From contig JAIOSD010000035.1 in assembly GCA_021107835.1 (NCBI GenBank), forward strand, positions 1 to 6,608: a stretch of DNA of 6,608 bases. Reading direction: 5' to 3'. This DNA is from an archaeon (GTDB lineage: Archaea > Nanobdellota > Nanobdellia > SCGC-AAA011-G17 > PNOQ01). Position 1 is the first letter of the stretch. Each line of letters starts with the position of its first letter. The notes beneath the pieces are model-generated. The model did no database searches and was not told the origin of the DNA. It saw nothing but the letters and a program-made list of their open reading frames with translations. Both the position numbers and the translations under genes were made by a program. Below, one piece after another: positions 4,807 to 6,608 of this stretch.

Positions 4807-5343
4807 TTAATCCCCTATTAGTTTACATTTTATTCCTGCATCTAAAGCTGCCTTTACTCCAATGGCAGAATCTTCAAAAACTAAACAATCAGAAGATGAT
4901 AAGTTCATTAATTGTAATGCTTTCAAATAAGGTTCGGGGTGGGGTTTGTGATTTTTTACATCTTCTCCAGTTATAACAACTTCAAATAAATTAATCATCC
5001 CAATTTTATTTAAAATTAAGTTAGTAATTTTTTTACTATTTGATGTAACAAGCCCTAATCTTTGTCCTTTATTTTTTATCAATACATTTACAATTTCTGG
5101 ATTTATCTGGAGTTTAGTTTTAATTAACAACTTATGATAAGATTCCAAAAATTCTTTTTTTATTTTCTTAGCTAATTTTTTATCTTTGATTAAGAGATTG
5201 AAATACTGATCAAGATTATACCCATTAAATTCAATAGATTTTTTAATGTGATATTTTTTTAATATTTTAGTCATAACTATCTCATCAAGTTCTTCAGTTT
5301 CTCTAACGAGAGTTCCGTCCAAATCAATTAGTAACGCTTTCAT
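4807..5343 (-). CDS. HAD-superfamily phosphatase (subfamily IA, beta-PGM/phosphoglycolate phosphatase-like)
   Basis: This 178-aa protein shows all HAD motifs. Motif I is DLDGT (7-11), with D7 the expected nucleophile and D9 the acid/base. Motif II is T100 in LGLVTSN. Motif III is K133 in NHKPHPEPY. Motif IV is FEDSAIGVKAALDAG (156-170), with E157/D158 binding Mg2+. The helical cap at about 15-78 (after motif I) places it in subfamily IA. The KPHPEPY and EDSAIGV signatures are typical of beta-phosphoglucomutase, DOG and phosphoglycolate-phosphatase relatives. The substrate, probably a small sugar or organic phosphate, cannot be named. It ends at CKLIGD, directly after the strand following motif IV, so it lacks about 30 C-terminal residues that most homologues have. 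It is the first gene of the minus-strand operon and is divergent from the Lrp-like regulator. TATA box at 5371-5379. Confidence 0.92.
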   Translation of the reverse strand: MKALLIDLDGTLVRETEELDEIVMTKILKKYHIKKSIEFNGYNLDQYFNLLIKDKKLAKKIKKEFLESYHKLLIKTKLQINPEIVNVLIKNKGQRLGLVTSNSKKITNLILNKIGMINLFEVVITGEDVKNHKPHPEPYLKALQLMNLSSSDCLVFEDSAIGVKAALDAGIKCKLIGD

Positions 5344-5363
5344 TTTATTACTATTAAGTGATA

Positions 5364-5408
5364 ATATAGCTATATAAAACTATTCACAAGAATATTTGTC
5401 AAAATAGT
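5364..5408. promoter_or_regulatory. Divergent control region with two dyads (HAD operon / Lrp-like gene)
   Basis: The 99-bp spacer between the HAD ATG (5343) and the regulator ATG (5443) holds a perfect 12-bp palindrome, ATATAGCTATAT, at 5364-5375. This overlaps the HAD TATA box (TTTTATATA, minus strand, 5371-5379). An imperfect dyad spans 5379-5408, with outer arms ACTATT and AATAGT, an ACA/TGT pair inside (5387-5389 and 5398-5400 approximately) and an AT-rich centre. AT-rich dyads of this kind next to an Lrp-family gene are typical autoregulatory sites. Binding is an inference. Confidence 0.5.
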
Positions 5409-5412
5409 AATA

Positions 5413-5420
5413 TTTATATA
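5413..5420 (+). promoter_or_regulatory. TATA box of the Lrp-like regulator gene
   Basis: TTTATATA is centred 27 bp before the ATG at 5443, with no Shine-Dalgarno site in between, so the transcript is probably leaderless. It lies between the dyad at 5379-5408 and the start codon. Confidence 0.65.
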
Positions 5421-5442
5421 GTATTCATTATAATTACAAAAT

Positions 5443-6405
5443 ATGGAAAACACTATTGATGCAAAAGATAGAAAAATACTGTTAGAGCTGGACAGGAACG
5501 CAAGAAAATCTGACTCAGAAATAGCTAAAAAAACTAATTTAAGCAAGCAAGTAGTCAATTATAGAATAAATAAATTACTAGAGAAGAAAATAATATCAAA
5601 CTTCTATACCATAGTAAATGTGGGCGCATTAGGATTAAATTCATATTATATTTTTTTACAATTAGAAAAGATAAATAAACTAAAAGAAAAAAGACTTCTG
5701 AACAAACTTAATTCTTTGCCTTATACTGGTTGGTTAGTTTCTGGAACTGGTAAATGGGATGCTGTTTTGTTAATTTATGCTGATACAATAAAAAAGTTTG
5801 ATGAAAGGTTAAATGAAGTTATAAATTTGTGTGGAAAATACTTGCATGATTATAATTTTACTACCTTAATTGGATCTGAACATATTAGTTATAAATTTTT
5901 AGCTGAAACTAGAGAATTACATAGTGTTAAACAAACTGAGAAAATGAAGTTAATAACTTTGGATGAAAAAGATAAGAAAATTCTTGAAGTTATTTCTCAA
6001 AATGCTAGAATGCCAATAACTGAAATTTCTAAGAAAGTTGATTTGCCTGTGCATGTTGTTAATTATAGGTTGAAATCATTAATCAAACAAAAAATAATTG
6101 AAGGGTTTAAACCAAAAATAGATGTTAATAAGTTAGGTTATCAATGGCATTTATTATTAATACAATTTCAAAATACAACTAAAGAGAGGAAAAAACAATT
6201 TATTGAGTATTGTAAAAACCATAAGAATATTTATTATGTAACTAATACAGTTGGGTTGTATAATTTGATGTTGGATATTCATGTTAATGATGTTCGGGAT
6301 TTTAAAGAAGTTTTGTTAGATCTAAAAGATAACTTTTCTGATGTTATAAAATTATATGAAAGTCTAATAATATTTGATGAGTATAAAATTAGTTATCTAT
6401 TTTAA
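5443..6405 (+). CDS. Tandem-duplicated Lrp/AsnC-like transcription regulator
   Basis: The 320-aa protein consists of two Lrp/AsnC-type units in a row. Unit 1 (about 5-160) has a winged HTH with DRKILLELDRNAR (9-21), SEIAKKTNLSKQVVNYRINKLLEKKII (25-51) and a RAM-like effector part with GTGKWDAVLLIYADTIKKFDE (101-121). Unit 2 (about 172-320) repeats it: DKKILEVISQNAR (177-189), TEISKKVDLPVHVVNYRLKSLIKQKII (193-219) and TVGLYNLMLDIHVNDVRDFKE (269-289). The equivalent positions are 168 residues apart, and both HTHs carry the VVNYR recognition-helix core. A normal Lrp protein is about 150 aa with one unit, so this is a covalent dimer. Family members bind DNA as dimers or octamers in response to amino acids or related metabolites. 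It is divergent from the HAD operon over a dyad-rich 99-bp spacer, so it probably controls that operon and itself. The ligand is unknown. Confidence 0.9.
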   Translation: MENTIDAKDRKILLELDRNARKSDSEIAKKTNLSKQVVNYRINKLLEKKIISNFYTIVNVGALGLNSYYIFLQLEKINKLKEKRLLNKLNSLPYTGWLVSGTGKWDAVLLIYADTIKKFDERLNEVINLCGKYLHDYNFTTLIGSEHISYKFLAETRELHSVKQTEKMKLITLDEKDKKILEVISQNARMPITEISKKVDLPVHVVNYRLKSLIKQKIIEGFKPKIDVNKLGYQWHLLLIQFQNTTKERKKQFIEYCKNHKNIYYVTNTVGLYNLMLDIHVNDVRDFKEVLLDLKDNFSDVIKLYESLIIFDEYKISYLF

Positions 6406-6431
6406 AGCTTGCCAAGGACCACCAAAACTGA

Positions 6432-6438
6432 TTTATAA
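6432..6438 (+). promoter_or_regulatory. TATA box of the Nre-family gene
   Basis: TTTATAA is centred 24 bp before the ATG at 6459, with no Shine-Dalgarno site, pointing to a leaderless mRNA independent of the upstream regulator gene. Confidence 0.55.
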
Positions 6439-6458
6439 GTAAATAAACTACTAAAAAT

Positions 6459-6608
6459 ATGAAAAAGAGTGGTTATGAACAGAGAGAACTAATTAAATTT
6501 AATTTTGAAGCTTTAGATCTAAATAGTAATGAGTTTTTTGGGAATTCTCCGCCTTCTGTTTTTGTTGGAAGATTTGGATATCCACAAGTTAATGTTGGCA
6601 TTCTGAGC
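6459..6608 (+). CDS. Archaeal Nre-family DNA repair protein, N-terminal 50 residues (partial)
   Basis: The frame reads 50 codons to the window edge. Residues 30-47, SPPSVFVGRFGYPQVNVG, match the Nre N-terminal signature ('SPPSVFVGR.GYP.V.VG'), and the following ILS agrees with the NreA-like 'GILSP'. Nre proteins are archaeal repair factors of roughly 400 aa. In haloarchaea NreA interacts with PCNA through a C-terminal PIP motif and helps repair mitomycin-type DNA damage. That C-terminus is outside the window. The N-terminal extension before the signature is short (29 residues) and has no CxxC zinc-finger cysteines, which some Nre paralogues carry. NreA versus NreB is therefore left open, though the lack of the finger favours an NreA-like form. 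Confidence 0.85.
   Translation, partial: MKKSGYEQRELIKFNFEALDLNSNEFFGNSPPSVFVGRFGYPQVNVGILS

Noticed and set aside
5370..5558. 62-aa open frame on the minus strand
   Set aside because: It overlaps the start of the Lrp-like gene and the divergent promoter, is low in complexity (Ile/Leu/Phe/Asn/Ser-rich) and has no start signal. It is a shadow of the real plus-strand gene.
1..6608. CRISPR array, insertion sequence or phage module
   Set aside because: No regularly spaced direct repeats, transposase motifs, terminal inverted repeats or phage genes were seen on either strand.

Overview
The window (about 30% GC by eye) looks like part of a small-genome archaeon, most plausibly a DPANN lineage of the Woesearchaeota/Pacearchaeota kind. 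Three things support this. It encodes the archaeal/eukaryotic ribosomal protein L15e and the start of an archaeal Nre-family DNA repair protein. Most genes have a TATA box centred about 24-32 bp upstream of the start codon and no Shine-Dalgarno site, which indicates leaderless mRNAs. The genes are short and tightly packed. The phylum is an inference; 'archaeal' is well supported.

Layout. At 1-623 (minus) lies the 5' part of an unrecognised gene that leaves the window. Divergent from it, at 770-883 (plus), is a 37-codon antitoxin-like ORF. It converges on a RecJ-type DHH phosphoesterase at 897-1931 (minus). Only 39 bp separate that gene's start from a 38-aa single-pass membrane microprotein at 1971-2087 (plus), and the two TATA boxes are interleaved. 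A minus-strand cluster then runs from 3529 to 2092: a 129-aa unknown, L15e, and a second, unrelated-looking 129-aa unknown. A second minus-strand cluster runs from 5343 to 3691: a HAD phosphatase with a short C-terminus, a 210-aa unknown, a possible 20-aa micro-ORF, and a membrane-anchored protein with LysM-like signatures. Its genes are 1 to about 12 nt apart and it ends in a T-rich tract. Divergent from the HAD gene is a 320-aa regulator made of two fused Lrp/AsnC-like units (5443-6405, plus). The first 50 codons of an Nre gene close the window (6459-6608, plus).

How the parts may work together. The double-Lrp regulator sits head-to-head with the HAD operon across a 99-bp, dyad-rich spacer, the usual geometry for autoregulation plus control of the divergent operon. 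The most concrete unexplained signal is an approximately 46-bp upstream element present twice, before the 1-623 gene and before the 3140-3529 gene. The copies have the same orientation, keep exact internal spacing, and end in the same BRE/TATA-like sequence. These two genes are also the ones with the longest apparent leaders and recognisable Shine-Dalgarno sites, so they may form a small co-regulated set with a different translation mode from their leaderless neighbours. No tRNA, rRNA, CRISPR array, insertion sequence or gene-free stretch longer than 300 bases was found.
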